64,000 nucleotides of DNA, taken from positions 392,688,943 to 392,752,942 of the forward strand of contig NC_069657.1 of the NCBI RefSeq assembly GCF_027244095.1, read 5' to 3'. A program made the translations under genes and the position numbers. Origin of the DNA: Hemicordylus capensis. Its lineage: Eukaryota; Chordata; Lepidosauria; Squamata; Cordylidae. Every line of letters begins with the position of its first letter. Within the stretch, counting starts at the first letter, position 1. The notes beneath the pieces were generated by a model. The model did not search any database and had not been told where the DNA came from. It saw only the letters and a list, made by a program, of their open reading frames with translations. Positions 31,571 through 43,299 of this stretch are shown piece by piece.

Positions 31571-34526
31571 GTACCGATTGGGCCCAAAGCACTGGGAAGG
31601 AAGCACACTCCTAAAACCCTAATTCGGTTTAATAAAGCTTGTGTAAATGCCATCGCCCCGTCCAGCCTAATCCCTGCAACTGTGCCAAGAGGACAGCTGG
31701 GGTTTGTCACGGGATCTCCTTCCTTGAAGATTTTCATAGACTTCCAGTCAGTCGCCATCTGCAGGGTTGGTTGGTACTGTACAGTAGATTTATCCTCTTT
31801 TAGGTCATAGTTCTGCCTAGAGGGGAAAGTCTCGATGACCCTGTGGGTATGTCAGAAATGCTCTGATGTATGTATGATGTGTTGATTATCCCAATAGTAC
31901 CAATTATGAGTCAAGAATCATCATTAAGCTGCTAATTATTCTGAATTAATCCAGAATAAAAAATGTGATTTGCACCCTTATATGATTACAGTGGAAAAAA
32001 GAGATTCCCACATGTTCTTTGTCTTCTTTAGAATTACTGTCTGTGTGTGGGGGGGTGAGAGAGATAGAGTGTGTGTGTAAGTACAGTGCTGAAAAAGAAA
32101 ACTCAGGAAGAGTTTAAATCGAGCAAAATAACACAAAATCTTTGGCTATGTTTTCACAAAAGCGGTCTAACCGCATTTCACATGTGTCATGTTTTGTTAG
32201 ATAAAAGTATAGGAGATTCTTAGATATTCTAAAGGAAAATGCTTATTTGGAATGATGTAGCCTATACATACTTTGTCAAAGTTATGTTAAAAGCATTTAC
32301 ATAGCTGGGGTCAGAAATGTGTTTTTATACAGAGAAATGTTTTAGAGTAATAAATAATAATAATAATAATAATAATACACTTTAATTGTTTGTTGCCCCA
32401 TAAGAAATTGATCTCTGGGCAACTTAAAACACAACATTAAAACATGAGCTAAAAACACAACATTAAATAATAACAGATAAAAAAATAAAGGGGAGGGGAG
32501 AGGAAGTACAAATACAATACAAAAACAATTTTAAAAACTTTTTAAAAAAATCAGTTACAATCAAATCACAATTTTTAAAAGGCCTGAATGAAGAAAAAGG
32601 TCTTTACCTGGTGTCTAAAAGAACAAAGTGATGAAGCCAAGGCGAACTTCACTGAGGAGGGTTATGGTCCTAATTGTCCCACCTTGCTGGCAGTGTTCCC
32701 TGAAAGAGGGATTCCCAGTTGTTGACTACAACTCCCATAATCCCCAGCTGCAATGTCCTTTGTCTGGGGATTATGGGAGTTGTAGTCAACATCTGGGAAT
32801 CCCTTTTCCAGGAAACACTGCTTGCTGGGTTACCTCATGTTGTCTCAATGTAATCTAATGTAAGTGTAGTACAGGGCTGCACAACTTTGGCCCTCCAGCT
32901 GTTCTTAGACTACAATTCCCATGATTCCCAGCCACAGAGGCCATTAGTCAGGGATGATGGGGATTATAGTCCCAACATCTGTAGGAGGGCTGAAGTTGTG
33001 CAGCCCTGTACTGCATTTATATTAGATAGTCTCCTATTGAGACAACATGAGGTAACACAGCAAGCAGTGTTCCCTGTAAGAGGGATTCCCAGATGTTATT
33101 GACTACACCTCCCATAATCCCCAGCCAAACAGCTAAATATTGAGAAAGTTTTTGTGATAAAAATTACAGTTAGTTCACAAACCTACCTTACAATCCAGGG
33201 CATCAAGCCATGGTTCTCCATATTCAGATGTAATGGACGATTGCAGCTTGTTAAAAAATGTGACCAGAAATTTTAATTTTCCTCCCTTTTTGGATAAAGG
33301 AAGAAAGAAGGGAAGAGGGGACATAATTTGTTGTGATGTCGAAATTTCCAAATGCAGCCATAATGGCTGCAAAGTATTCCTGGTGAAAACTGGCTCTGCA
33401 GTTATGATGTATTAATTAGACTCCCAAGTTATTTCATGAGGTCATTTACACAGTCAAAAACTGTGTTCTACACAGGTTTGGAAGCTGTGTCTGCTCCCAA
33501 TTTTTGGTTGTGTGGAAGCAAGGTAGGAGGAAAAACTACCTTGCTCCAAGGAAGTGATTGTGTGGAAGCAAGGTAAGAGAAAAATCTGGGTAGCTTTTCC
33601 TCCTACCTTACTTCCACACAACCGAAAATTGGGAACACGTACAGCTCCCAAACCCAGGTAGAACACAGGTTTTGTTTTTGTAAATGATTTCAATATATTA
33701 TTGTTTATTCCAGTGGAACATCTTGTAGACTAAGCCATTGTCCAGTATAAAGCAAAACAGTAGAATCTAAACCATCCCGATTCTGTTTTAATCCTTTCTT
33801 CATTTCTAATAGGTGATAAATGTCTTGCAGTCAAAGCATAATTACGATGAAAGAGAAGCTCTCATGGTTTGTGATAAAGTCCAAGCCAAACTCCTCAAAG
33901 AATGCCACGATCCTTCTAAGATGTGTATTACTGACCTAAGGATTCAACACTGGGAAGAAGCTATACAAGAAACAAAGGGAGGAATAATTAATCGGAATCT
34001 GGCTGAGGAATGTTATTTCCTTTGGAAAACTACCCGTCTGCAACATTTGACTTTGGCAGATGAGACACGTGGGATGCTCAGTGATCTTAGAAAAGTTGTC
34101 CGTTTGCTTCTACTAACAAATGGAGATGCAAAGACACAAAGAGAAAAAATTGAAGCTTGTGGGTGCCAGCCATACTTTGATGCTGTTGTTGTTGGAGGAG
34201 AGCAGGAAGAAGAGAAACCAGCCTCCTCTATATTCCATCACTGTTGTGAACTGTTAGGGGTTCAGCCTGAGGACTGTGTTATGGTTGGTGACTCCCTAGA
34301 TACAGACATTCAAGGAGGCCTGAATGCGGGTTTGAAAGCAACCGTTTGGATAAATAAAACAGTAGCAGCTCCCAAAGACATTTCTCCAGTTCCCCACTAT
34401 ATTATTTCTTCTGTTCTTGATCTCCCAAGGCTTTTACAGAACAAAAGGGATGCTAACTTGGAGATTAACAAAGTGGCTGGTCTCTGCACTATATGTGATA
34501 ATTCTACTGAGGGATCTATATCTTAA
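31481..34526 (+). CDS. NANP: N-acylneuraminate-9-phosphatase (NANP), complete two-exon gene
   Basis: NANP removes phosphate from N-acetylneuraminate 9-phosphate, the last cytosolic step of free sialic-acid synthesis before CMP activation. It is a haloacid-dehalogenase (HAD) phosphatase. Exons 31481-31570 and 33813-34526 join in phase to 267 residues. HAD motifs seen: I, FFDLDNTLID with nucleophile Asp12 and acid/base Asp14; II, LLLTNGD with Thr132; III, Lys165 in EEEKPASSIF; IV, VMVGDSLDTDIQGG with Asp190 and Asp195. WEEAIQETKGG, TRLQHLTLA and FDAVVVGGEQ match mammalian NANP. The C-terminus runs about 19 residues past human NANP (248 aa) and ends NSTEGSIS. The start is the ATG that opens MGLQGIKAVFF, just after a GCT tract. 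No frame damage is seen. Confidence 0.97.
32345..32620 (-). mobile_element. L2-type LINE 3' end in the NANP intron
   Basis: An (AAT)n tract at about 32349-32376, then tttgttgccccataagaaat and gatctctgggcaacttaaaa, then antisense LINE sequence. Confidence 0.6.
32690..33130. repeat. About 440-bp palindrome built from MITEs in the NANP intron
   Basis: CAGTGTTCCCTG and TTACCTCATGTTGTCTCAAT occur on the left and, inverted, on the right (ATTGAGACAACATGAGGTAA near 33035 and an inverted copy of the leading block near 33066). A family A MITE (about 32872-33010) forms the centre, and the left arm holds another complete palindromic MITE. Confidence 0.75.
33446..33690. repeat. Long inverted repeat (MITE-like) in the NANP intron
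   Basis: GGTTGTGTGGAAGCAAGGTA with GGAGGAAAA (near 33508) is inverted as TTTTCCTCC with TACCTTACTTCCACACAACC (near 33594). The arms of about 95 bp extend outward to TGTGTTCTAC and GTAGAACACA. Confidence 0.75.
33813..34526 (+). CDS. NANP: NANP exon 2 (terminal coding exon)
   Basis: It follows a pyrimidine-rich acceptor ending aatag, and the first codon is GTG (Val31). It gives 237 codons plus TAA and carries HAD motifs II-IV. The two-exon layout is that of mammalian NANP. Confidence 0.97.
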   Translation: MINVLQSKHNYDEREALMVCDKVQAKLLKECHDPSKMCITDLRIQHWEEAIQETKGGIINRNLAEECYFLWKTTRLQHLTLADETRGMLSDLRKVVRLLLLTNGDAKTQREKIEACGCQPYFDAVVVGGEQEEEKPASSIFHHCCELLGVQPEDCVMVGDSLDTDIQGGLNAGLKATVWINKTVAAPKDISPVPHYIISSVLDLPRLLQNKRDANLEINKVAGLCTICDNSTEGSIS

Positions 34527-35430
34527 GCCTACTAGAACTCATGTCAAAGGGTGTCTTCACACATGAGGCTTAAGGTGATTTGTCTTCATTGTTCTGTTTA
34601 TCTAAAACCTATATTGATGAATGTGTAGATCTGATTTTTATTCTATCCCGCACATATTCACATGTGACACAAGCATCAGGAAACAGGCTCAAATACATCT
34701 TTTGTACACCTGTCTCCTGTAAAATTTGTCCAAGTTCAGCCCTACCATACCTTATCCAACCACAGTCAGTTTATTAATATAACATGTAAGTAGATTTGTG
34801 AATTAATTAAAAGAGAAGAAAATTATTTACTTGAAAATTCTCCACGATTTTTTGTCTTTATAAAGAAATAACAAATAGCAATCAAGTCTGCAATCTAATT
34901 AACCTGAAATGGTTGGAATTTAAAACCAAGAAATCCAATTTCCTTCAATTAGACCAAAAGCCCAATCAGAAAACTTCAGCCAGCACATAACACGTGTGGG
35001 CTGAGGAAAACCAATGGTGCTGTATTGCAAAAAACAACTTTAAATACAAATAATATCATTTTAGACGGATTGTGGATTAGGCTGTAAACTTGATTTCTGT
35101 ATGCATACTGTCTATCTCTTACAAACGAAGAATAGGCTTGCTGGAGGGCAGGAAGAGTGGGGAATGTTTAACCAGTCCCCACCAATCTCTGCCTTCTGTT
35201 GCCAGCCATGTACATGCAGCAATGCAGCAGAAATTATAGGAAATCCTTGGTACTTTCACTGAGAGAGCTATTTTAGGATTGTAGAGCTGATGCCTGATGA
35301 ACTATTATGATTGTTTGAAAATCCAGCTGGACACACAGCTTTGAACTCTTATCTTCTAAATGTTTGTCATCCTAAATTCTCTTTTTTCATTTTTTACTCA
35401 GTTTTGTAATGGCTCTTTTAAATAAAATGA
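34527..35430 (+). other. Likely NANP 3' UTR
   Basis: Unique-looking AT-rich sequence after the stop. The first canonical AATAAA that looks plausible is at about 35421-35426, followed by GT-rich sequence further on. No other gene or repeat was recognised in it. Confidence 0.35.
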
Positions 35431-36139
35431 GCCAAATGCTCTTAGGGGGCAATGATATTTGAGAAATATACATATGCATACAGACCCATTTTTCAGAGAC
35501 ACTACATATATATCCTTTAAATGTTTACATCTATTTTCATGCTAACAGTTTGGAGCCGTGTTGCAGTGCCCACCTGCACTTTCTGCTGCAGTGTAAGAGC
35601 ACAGCCCTACAGTTGTGGTCTCCAACTCACTCTGATAGGACAGGACCATGCAAATTAGGCTTCTTGTGGCCACTCTGCTGCTGGAGGCACCTGACAGTTC
35701 TGGACCTCTCCGTTCCAGTGGATGAGATTTTGAGCTGTGCTCCCCAAAATTTATTTTCTAAGTTCCTAATTTTTTCTATTATCAAATAGAAAAATATTTT
35801 TTCTATCATCAAAACTCCTAAATTTTTGATCTCCCCTCTCTCGCCCTTCCCACTCTTCATGTTAATCAGGGTGGTATATCCAAGAATATGAGCAACCCCT
35901 CCCTCAGTGTGTGTGTGTTTTTTTTTTAAACACACATCTTTTTTTAAAGAGGCTTTTTAATGTTTCACCTGTTGCTTCTATCTGGAAGGTTCTTTAGTTT
36001 TTATAATTCTCAGGGTTTTTTTAAAGCTTTTTAAATAACCTTTAATTTGAAACTTTAAAAGCAACTGTAATACTGATTGTGGTTTTAGCTTGGATTTTTA
36101 ACTTGTTTAACTTAATTTGGTTAATTTTATTAGTCTTGT

Positions 36140-36235
36140 TTTTCATGGTATCTATTTTATAAATGTTGTGAGCCGCCCTGAGCAGTAGTGTACAGGAGGG
36201 GTGGGGTATACATATTTTAAATAAATAAAATAATA
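36140..36235 (+). mobile_element. LINE 3'-tail fragment
   Basis: tgttgtgagccgccctgagc, then ggggtggggtatacatattt and an AAATAAAT tail. Confidence 0.6.
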
Positions 36236-36439
36236 CCACTAACTTGTGATGGTCCTTGAAGGACTTCACTGAAAGCAGCTTGTGGCTCAAATTCAAATGG
36301 ATAATTATACTAATAAACTAAACGAATAAACTGGCCGTTTTCTACCTATGTTGGCATATTTCTATCTGTCCTGTGACAAAGCTGATATGTTGTTTCTTGC
36401 AGCTGAAACAAGCGTGAGTATGTCTTGATGTTTGCTTTA

Positions 36440-36735
36440 ACATAGGAACATAAGAAGCTGCCATATACTGAGTCAGACCATTGGTCTATCTAGCTCAGTA
36501 TGGTCTTCACAGACTGGCAGCGGCTTCTCCAAGGCTGCAGGCAGGAATCTCTCTCAGCTCTATCTTGGAGAAGCCAGAGAGGGAACTTGAAACCTTCTGC
36601 TCTTTTCAGAGCGGCTCCTTCCCCTGAGGGGAATATCTTGCAGTGCTCACACTTCTAGTCTCCCATTCATATGCAACCAGGGCGGACCCTGCTTAGCTAA
36701 GGGGACAAGTCATGCTGGTCCAGCTCTTCTCTCCT
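36440..36735 (+). mobile_element. Squamate interspersed repeat (SINE-like), second copy
   Basis: Nearly colinear with 14091-14390, from ATAGGAACATAAGAAGCTGC to GGGGACAAGTCATGCTGG. Confidence 0.78.
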
Positions 36736-37254
36736 CAGCTTACATCTCAGAGTTGTCAGAGCACCATGCTTGGGTTATGCTTAACTTTTAGAATGCTTAA
36801 GGGGTATCCAGCAGCATGATCGAGGCTGTTGATTTGTAATCTTAAGGTGGTGGTTGTTGTTAAGGGCTGCTGCTACTTTCTCCTACTCTGTTCCACATCT
36901 GCATCACTTTAATCCCCAGCCCTAACTCCCAGATACACTTTTTTTGATAGAAGTATAGTCAAGGAGATCTTCTGGTGCTAGGAGCTATGCTGGGTGGGGG
37001 TCAACAAAAGGCTTTCCTGCAATCTGACACTGATCAGATGCAGAGTTGGGCTTTTTCTTTCTATAGCTGTTCAGAAATGCTGAACCTGCAGTTACTGCAA
37101 ATGGGTTGGATCCAAGAGGTGAAGGTAGAGTAACCAACGTTCATTACTAACTGTTTATTAGTGATTGCTGGAGCTGCTGGGGTAAGTAGAGAGGTTAGAA
37201 TGGTTAGTAAGCACCTAGACTAAAGGAAGCAAGGGGAGGGAGGAATTTCCTCCC

Positions 37255-37472
37255 CACCTTAAGTGGTGCAGCGGGCAAATGCTTGACTAACAAGCAAAAG
37301 GTTGCCAGTTCAAATCCTCACTGGTACTGTATCAGGCAGCAGCTATATAGGAAGATGGTGATAGGAGGAGGAAGCAATCGTAAACCCCTCCTGTATTCTA
37401 CCAAAGCAAACCATAGGGCTCTGTGAGCACCAGGAGTTGAAACTGACTTGACAGCACACTTTACCTTTAATG
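37255..37472 (+). mobile_element. Sauria SINE
   Basis: AGTGGTGCAGCGGGCAAATG head, B box AGTTCAAATCC, and TTGACAGCACACTTTACCTT at the 3' end. Confidence 0.88.
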
Positions 37473-37541
37473 CCTAGTAGATCTCTCTCACTCACACATC
37501 ATCATGCCTTGTTCATAGAATCAAAAGCCATCAGTCTAACC

Positions 37542-37677
37542 CAGGCATTCTCAATTTGGGTCCCCCAGCTGTTTTTGGACAACATCTCCCATAATCCCCA
37601 GGCACAGTGGCCAGTAGCCAGGGATTATGGGAGTTGTAGGCCAACATCTGCAGGAGGGCTGAAGTTGAGCAGGCCTG
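37542..37677. mobile_element. hAT-type MITE (family A)
   Basis: CAGGCATTCTCAATTTGGG to GTTGAGCAGGCCTG with the palindromic core ATAATCCC..GGGATTAT. TSD gtctaacc and gcctaacc (7 of 8). Confidence 0.8.
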
Positions 37678-37699
37678 GCCTAACCGGATCAATAGGGTA

Positions 37700-40050
37700 G
37701 AGTTAAACCAAACATTCTGTAATGGAAATGCAATGAGGGGCTTCTACAGTCAGCACAGCTCCCCTTCCTCTTGTGACCCTAGCTCTCTGTTTTCCTGCTC
37801 CTTTATGTCTGCTGCCAATAATCTTTGTAGAAGAAACAAAGCAATTCAAGTCATTCTAACATCCCCCCCACCCTGCCTCTTGATTCATATGGACTAATAT
37901 ACATTGTGTTGTAATACATTCATGTGCTTGGTTATATGTATATTCCTTGTTATGATCAACTATATGTGTTACAATATTTGGATATATGCATGTGCAGAAT
38001 TTCTGCTAGACTGTTGTTATTGATTCTAGTTTTCTAGACCATGTTTGATATGGGTTCATTACCCCCATTTACAATATAGCATCTTGGATTTGTTTCTAGG
38101 ATACAAGTGTCTTGCCTTTTTTTCCTCCACTCAGATCCTTGGCTATTTTTGCAGTTACAGCAGTGCTATTTTGGCCATTTTTGCAGTGTTTCCGCCACCG
38201 ATAGCATTTTTATGGTCTTTGAGCATCCACCTTTGCACGGTGTTTTTTCTATCCCATTTCCTTCTTGATTTTACACCAGCACAAAGCATGCATTGAAAAG
38301 TATATCCAGTTATGCTTCCCTCACTGCCAAATTACCATTCCGTAGAGCAACTGGTTTTGCAGTTTGAATCAAATGCACAACATTGTAAATTATCTGGCAA
38401 GAATACAAACGTCTTGTGATGAAGAATCCTACCAGGTTTAAAAGGGAAAAAAGACCCCAGAGCTGTACCATTATTGGAAGCTGCAATGCTTCTCATGTCT
38501 TAGTGAACTGTGGTTCTTTGTAGCAGACACCTGAAGATGTCAGATCAAGATGAAGGTGTAGAAAAATCCTGCCAGAAGACGTCAGGACCACTGATGTATT
38601 TTAAAAGGTCCTGTTTGTAGCTCATCTCCTCTCAGTGGCATCCATAACTGAATGGCTCCACTTCTGGCATTTATGGTTGAGCAGGACCAGTTCCTAGATA
38701 TTCCCTCCATATGACGATGGAGGGAATAGAAAGGCAGAGGAGCCCTTCCTCCATCCTCACCATTAATTTAGAGCCAATTTGTACACCATTATAGCATTTC
38801 CATATGCTTGAAGGCTGTGTGTATGTGCCTTCTCCCATGCATATAATATGATATGGAACATAGATTCCTAGGCATATGTGGATGTCCTTGATTTTTACAT
38901 CCCTTCTACCCCCCCCTTTCACTTTTTTGAGATGGTAAGATGGCAGGGATTAGGTATACATAAATGTTTTTCATTATGCATAGCCATGGGCCATTGTAGA
39001 GTAGGTATACAGACATGTACAATTATGTGTTCATGACACCCAGTTGCAGATTACATTGAGTGCCCAGCCAGGGGCACCCGAGGGTGACGCTGATGCCCCT
39101 CCATTATGCATAGAAAATTTCTGCAAATATGCATTTGTGAACTGACCTATAAGCACATAACCAGTGGACAATCCACAAAGGAATAACTTGATCAATATAA
39201 GTGATCATACGAAACCCCACCACCAAAATGCATATGTATAATAATATTTTTCTCACTTGAACCACACTACAAGAGCACTCTTTTGCACTCTTGCCAGGAA
39301 AGGGCATATTGTAATAGTTTTAGTATTTTGATTTTTCATCTTTTCAAGTTTTAATGTTTAATTTTCATCCTTTCAAAATTAGCTATCAAACTGCCTTAAC
39401 TACCTCTGCATCATTTGCTTCAATAATGAATTGTATCTTTGCCTCATTAGCATGACTAAACTTTCATGGTATATAAACAACTTTCTTGTCAGGGTTAGGG
39501 ATTTAGAGTAGCTGCCACAAAATGTTGAAAGCTTTTGTTTTCCAAACTGTTGATGCTTTTCACTGTATTTTTGTTGGCTTTTAACTGAGAGGGGTCCTGA
39601 ATATTCTCCTTTTTTCTTTCAGTATGAAAACACATCAACAGAAACAACCTGCGTCCCTCTCCTGATGTAATTGGATGGAAATACTATTTGCTCCTATTCT
39701 AACCTTAGAACTCAGTTATAGTTAAGATATCCGATGTATATATCTGAGATATTTGTGCATTTTGATGCATTTGTGAATTGTTCCAAACCTATCAGTATTT
39801 CCATTGTGTGTGTTCTTTCAGTACAGGAACCATTTATTGCAAAGGTATATTTGTTTTGTAAAACAGTAGACGTCTCACTATCCAAACTTTGAATATGCAT
39901 ATTTTTAAATTATCTCAGCATTTTAAATTAAGGTGCACCATAAATGGTCTTAAATCAAATCAAAACCTCTCTCTGAACATTTTTCTGTCCCAACATTCAC
40001 ATTTGATACTGAATGAATTTCAGCTTCCCAAGTAGCATGCTCAATGGCTC
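37700..40050. other. Intergenic stretch without recognised genes
   Basis: AT-rich, mostly single-copy in appearance. No exon with flanking splice signals and no repeat family that I can name. Confidence 0.5.
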
Positions 40051-40059
40051 ACTTGCTTA

Positions 40060-40170
40060 CATTATTTATTTTAGGGTATTATATACTGCTTATCACTGTT
40101 TCTCAAGTAAAAGCAAAAAACCATCATGTCTATGTTTAAACAGCCATACAATTAAAACATTAAAAAGAGA
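40060..40170 (-). mobile_element. LINE 3'-tail fragment
   Basis: ttatttattttagggtattat followed by ctgcttatcactgtttctca and a stretch of the antisense tail; diverged. Confidence 0.4.
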
Positions 40171-40889
40171 ATAGATTTGTGATACAATGTCATGCAAATA
40201 AGATGTTCCACTATTTATTCATTTTTCATATACTGTTCCATTCCTTCTGTCCTCCTTTATAAACTTGGTTCCAGATAAAAAGCGTTATAATCTGTTTTTA
40301 TCTTGATTTTCAAGCCAAGATAAATTTTGAGTATCCATCTTTTCTGTCAAAAAATTCCCATGTCCTCATTATCTTCTTTCACTGCATTTTTTGATGGATG
40401 GATCCCTTTTCTCAGTTTTATTGACTAAATTCACTTTTACTAAACCAGAAAAGTAAAAAATGAAATTTATCCTATAAAATAATATAATGAATAATAGATT
40501 CTAATAATATTAGTAAGTTCTGTAAGTCCTTTTTGAAGTTTCTTGTGCTGAACTGTGTTTGAAATGATGTTTGTGTACTTCATTATTTCAACTATGATTT
40601 TTTAACAGAAAAGTTTTTTTAAAAGTCTTTGGCAAGTATTGAAAAGATAGCTTCATAAATGACAGGGGAGCTGCCCTAGAGAAGAAATTCGACAAGTTAT
40701 GAAGTAACTAGGTGTCATTCCATTGACACCAATAGCATGGTGCACCTTGCTATCACTTGCAGAAAGTAGACCAAGTAGACTGATGAACCATTGCCCAATT
40801 TCCAGGGGATCAGCTAGCACAGCTGGTTGTTGTGATCCTTGCAAAGGATGCTGAATGACATGTACCTTGTTCTGAGCCAAAAGGTACTT

Positions 40890-41135
40890 AGTGAGGCTAT
40901 TCACACAAGAAACCCAATCCAGGCTAGGGCAGCCCAGCCTGGGTTGGGTTGGGCTGTTCAGATGGAGAGCTGGGGTCGCTCCCAATCCTGGCGCTTCTGC
41001 CCCTGCTAGTACAGCATTCAACCCCGGCCCTTAACTGGGGTAAGAAGGCATAAGTGCTCTGGGGCCATGTGTATGCTTGGGTTGGAGACAGCCTGAGCAT
41101 ACACAGAGCCAGGCACCTAGAGCGCCTGGCTAGAG
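40890..41135. mobile_element. MITE-like repeat
   Basis: Begins at gaggctattcacacaagaaa and includes CAGCCCAGCCTGGGTTGGG. It is related in style to 14925-15295 and 61150-61525. Ends uncertain. Confidence 0.35.
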
Positions 41136-41239
41136 GGGGAACTGCTCACGTGAAGCTTCTTGGGATTCCTGGAGTCATTTCTCCACTCTCTAGAGATAAT
41201 TTATATTGCTTCTTCTGTTTTAATATTTCTTGGGTCGTC

Positions 41240-41600
41240 ACTGCATCCATATGGTATGCCTTGCTCAGGTATAAGGTGCCCGGTACAATTTGAATTTTGT
41301 TACCAGGTCATTTTTTGCTACAATACAATCCTGGTCAAACCAGCTATCAGATTTACATCTCCCACGGGAGCTGGTTTTAGTGGCTTGGCCTAGGCAATGC
41401 TGTACCTTCTGGATAAGAGTTTGGTAGTGACTAAGGACACCCACATTTGGGGACTCTGTCAAGAGAAGTGCACAGAGTTGCAGGAAGTCATCTGTGACCA
41501 AAATATCCCTGACTCTTCTAAGCTTGCAGATCGTTTGGCCCTTCACAGAGGTCAAACAGGCGGACCTGCTCAAGGACTACTCCCTCCCCCAAGATCGCTA
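41240..41600 (-). mobile_element. Non-LTR retrotransposon fragment (endonuclease-RT linker)
   Basis: On the minus strand, SWFDQDCIVAKNDLVTKFKL resembles the WFDxxC motif that follows the endonuclease in CR1/L2-group LINEs. Confidence 0.45.
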
Positions 41601-41820
41601 GGGTAAGGAACAATGGAAGATAGTCACTGTCCATCTGTCCCTCTATATTAAATTGAATCAAAGAGCTCAGCACATTTCATGATACAAATATATAATCCAG
41701 CACACTCACTCTTAGCCCAGACCAGCGGGATAATGAGGCATGATAAAAGTATGTAGGATCCTGACTTGGTGGTTGCATAAAGAGGCTGGGAGGAATGGCT
41801 TCATATACTTTTATGGCATA

Positions 41821-42605
41821 CAAGTGAATTTTGGCCCGTTAAATAACGGGCGCTAGTAACGGGCGCTCTGGCCCCCCGCCGACATTCCCCCTCCCGCCGA
41901 CAGCCTGCATGCCGCGGCCGGTCTCCTGGCTGGGTGAGGGCCCCAAGGTCTCTGCGGCCGCCGCCGCCCACCCTCCCTCCCTCCCAGCTGCCAAGATCTC
42001 CTTACCCGAGTACGCCCGCGTCAGTCAGGTGATAAAAGTTCCTATTTAGAGAAGGAGAGAGGAGCTCGCAAGCAGAGCTCCTCTCTCTGAAAAGCCTCTT
42101 CCCGAACTGGCGCTTTGGGCACAAAGGACGCCTATTGCATCCTTTGTGTCCATAGCGCCAGTTCGGGCAGTGACTTTTCACAGAGAGGAGCTCTGCTTGC
42201 GAGCTCCTCTCTCCTTCTCTAAATAGGAACTTTTATCGCCCGACTGATGCGGGCGTACTCTGGTAAGGAGGTCTCGGCAGCTGGGAGGGCGGTCGGCGGC
42301 AGTGGCCGCGGGGGCAATTACATGGGCCGATTTGACCCTTAATCATGGGGGGGGGGTTGGTTCAAAAAGGAGGACTCGGGCAGCTGGGAGGGCGGGCGGG
42401 CACTTGGCGGCGGCGGCGGGAGCAATTTATTGGGGACATCAACCGTCGTTTGGGGCACTTCAGCTACTTTGGCCAACATGGCTGCCCGTGTCTGGGCGGC
42501 CGTATCTTTCTCGGCGGTTCTGGGCATGTGCTCCGCGCATGCCCAGAACTGCTGAGAAAGACACGGGCGGCACGGCCGCACACTCAAGGGTTTTATTATA
42601 GAGGA
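41821..42605 (-). mobile_element. Helitron-like non-autonomous element, copy 1
   Basis: Read on the minus strand it starts TCCTCTATAATAAAACCC and ends with the hairpin GCCCGTTATTTAACGGGC, followed 13 bases on by CACTTG. It lies between A and T (ggcata^tacgta) with no target duplication, as Helitrons do. A palindrome of about 200 bp containing GAGGAGCTC(T/G)GC arms lies at about 42040-42240. Both ends and the palindrome are shared with 57222-58081. It ends CTTG rather than the usual CTRR. Confidence 0.6.
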
Positions 42606-43095
42606 TACGTATAAAAAAATATTGGTTTCTATAAACCCCTATCCAGGCTACTAGTGGAGTTCCAGCTGAAAGTGAACATATCCAACACATCAAACTTCAG
42701 CTTACAAAAACACCTCCGATTACTGAAAATGGACATTTTCAGTTTCTTTCATCTGAGATGAATAAATGGTAGATTTAGGAACTCATAATTTTACTGTAGT
42801 AGAGCTAATATACAGCAGGTGGCGTATTCAGACTTACTTATACTTCTTGTGACTTAGCACTAGTAGTGACAGGCCTTTCTCTTGGTTGCTTGGGGGGGGG
42901 CGTGTCATGTTGCCAGGCCTCTGTTTAGAACAACTGCATGGGTGGAAGCAAGCAAAGAGAGAGGAATATGCCATGTTCAGAGGCAGTATAATACTTCTAA
43001 GTACTAATGGTGTGGGGACAAACATTAGGGGTTGGTCATCACCTTTACGTTCTGTGTTGAGTTTCCAGAAAAATTAGTGATTGCTTGGTGGCCCA
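42606..43095. other. Intergenic stretch without recognised features
   Basis: No coding or repeat signature was recognised. Confidence 0.4.
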
Positions 43096-43290
43096 CTGTG
43101 ACACATTTTCAAGACACTTTGTAGGCAAAATAACTTGCATCCATTCAGACCTGAACTCCACAGTGGTCACTGATTTATCCCATGAGGTGTCCAGAAACTC
43201 ATCTTCACATGGTGGTAGAATCCTTGAAATGCTGCTAACTCCATTGGAAAGCCAGTGGGGGAGCAAGGAATAGAGAGCTGGAACCAAAAT
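43096..43290 (+). mobile_element. Short L2 fragment (between endonuclease and RT)
   Basis: Reads RHFVGKITCIHSDLNSTVV, matching ARHFADKVTRIRADLNSRVL of the L2 copy at 24945-27400. Confidence 0.6.
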
Positions 43291-43299
43291 TCATCTTCA

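Noticed and set aside
42302-42614. ORFs in GC-rich sequence
   Set aside because: Same cause: the sister Helitron-like copy.
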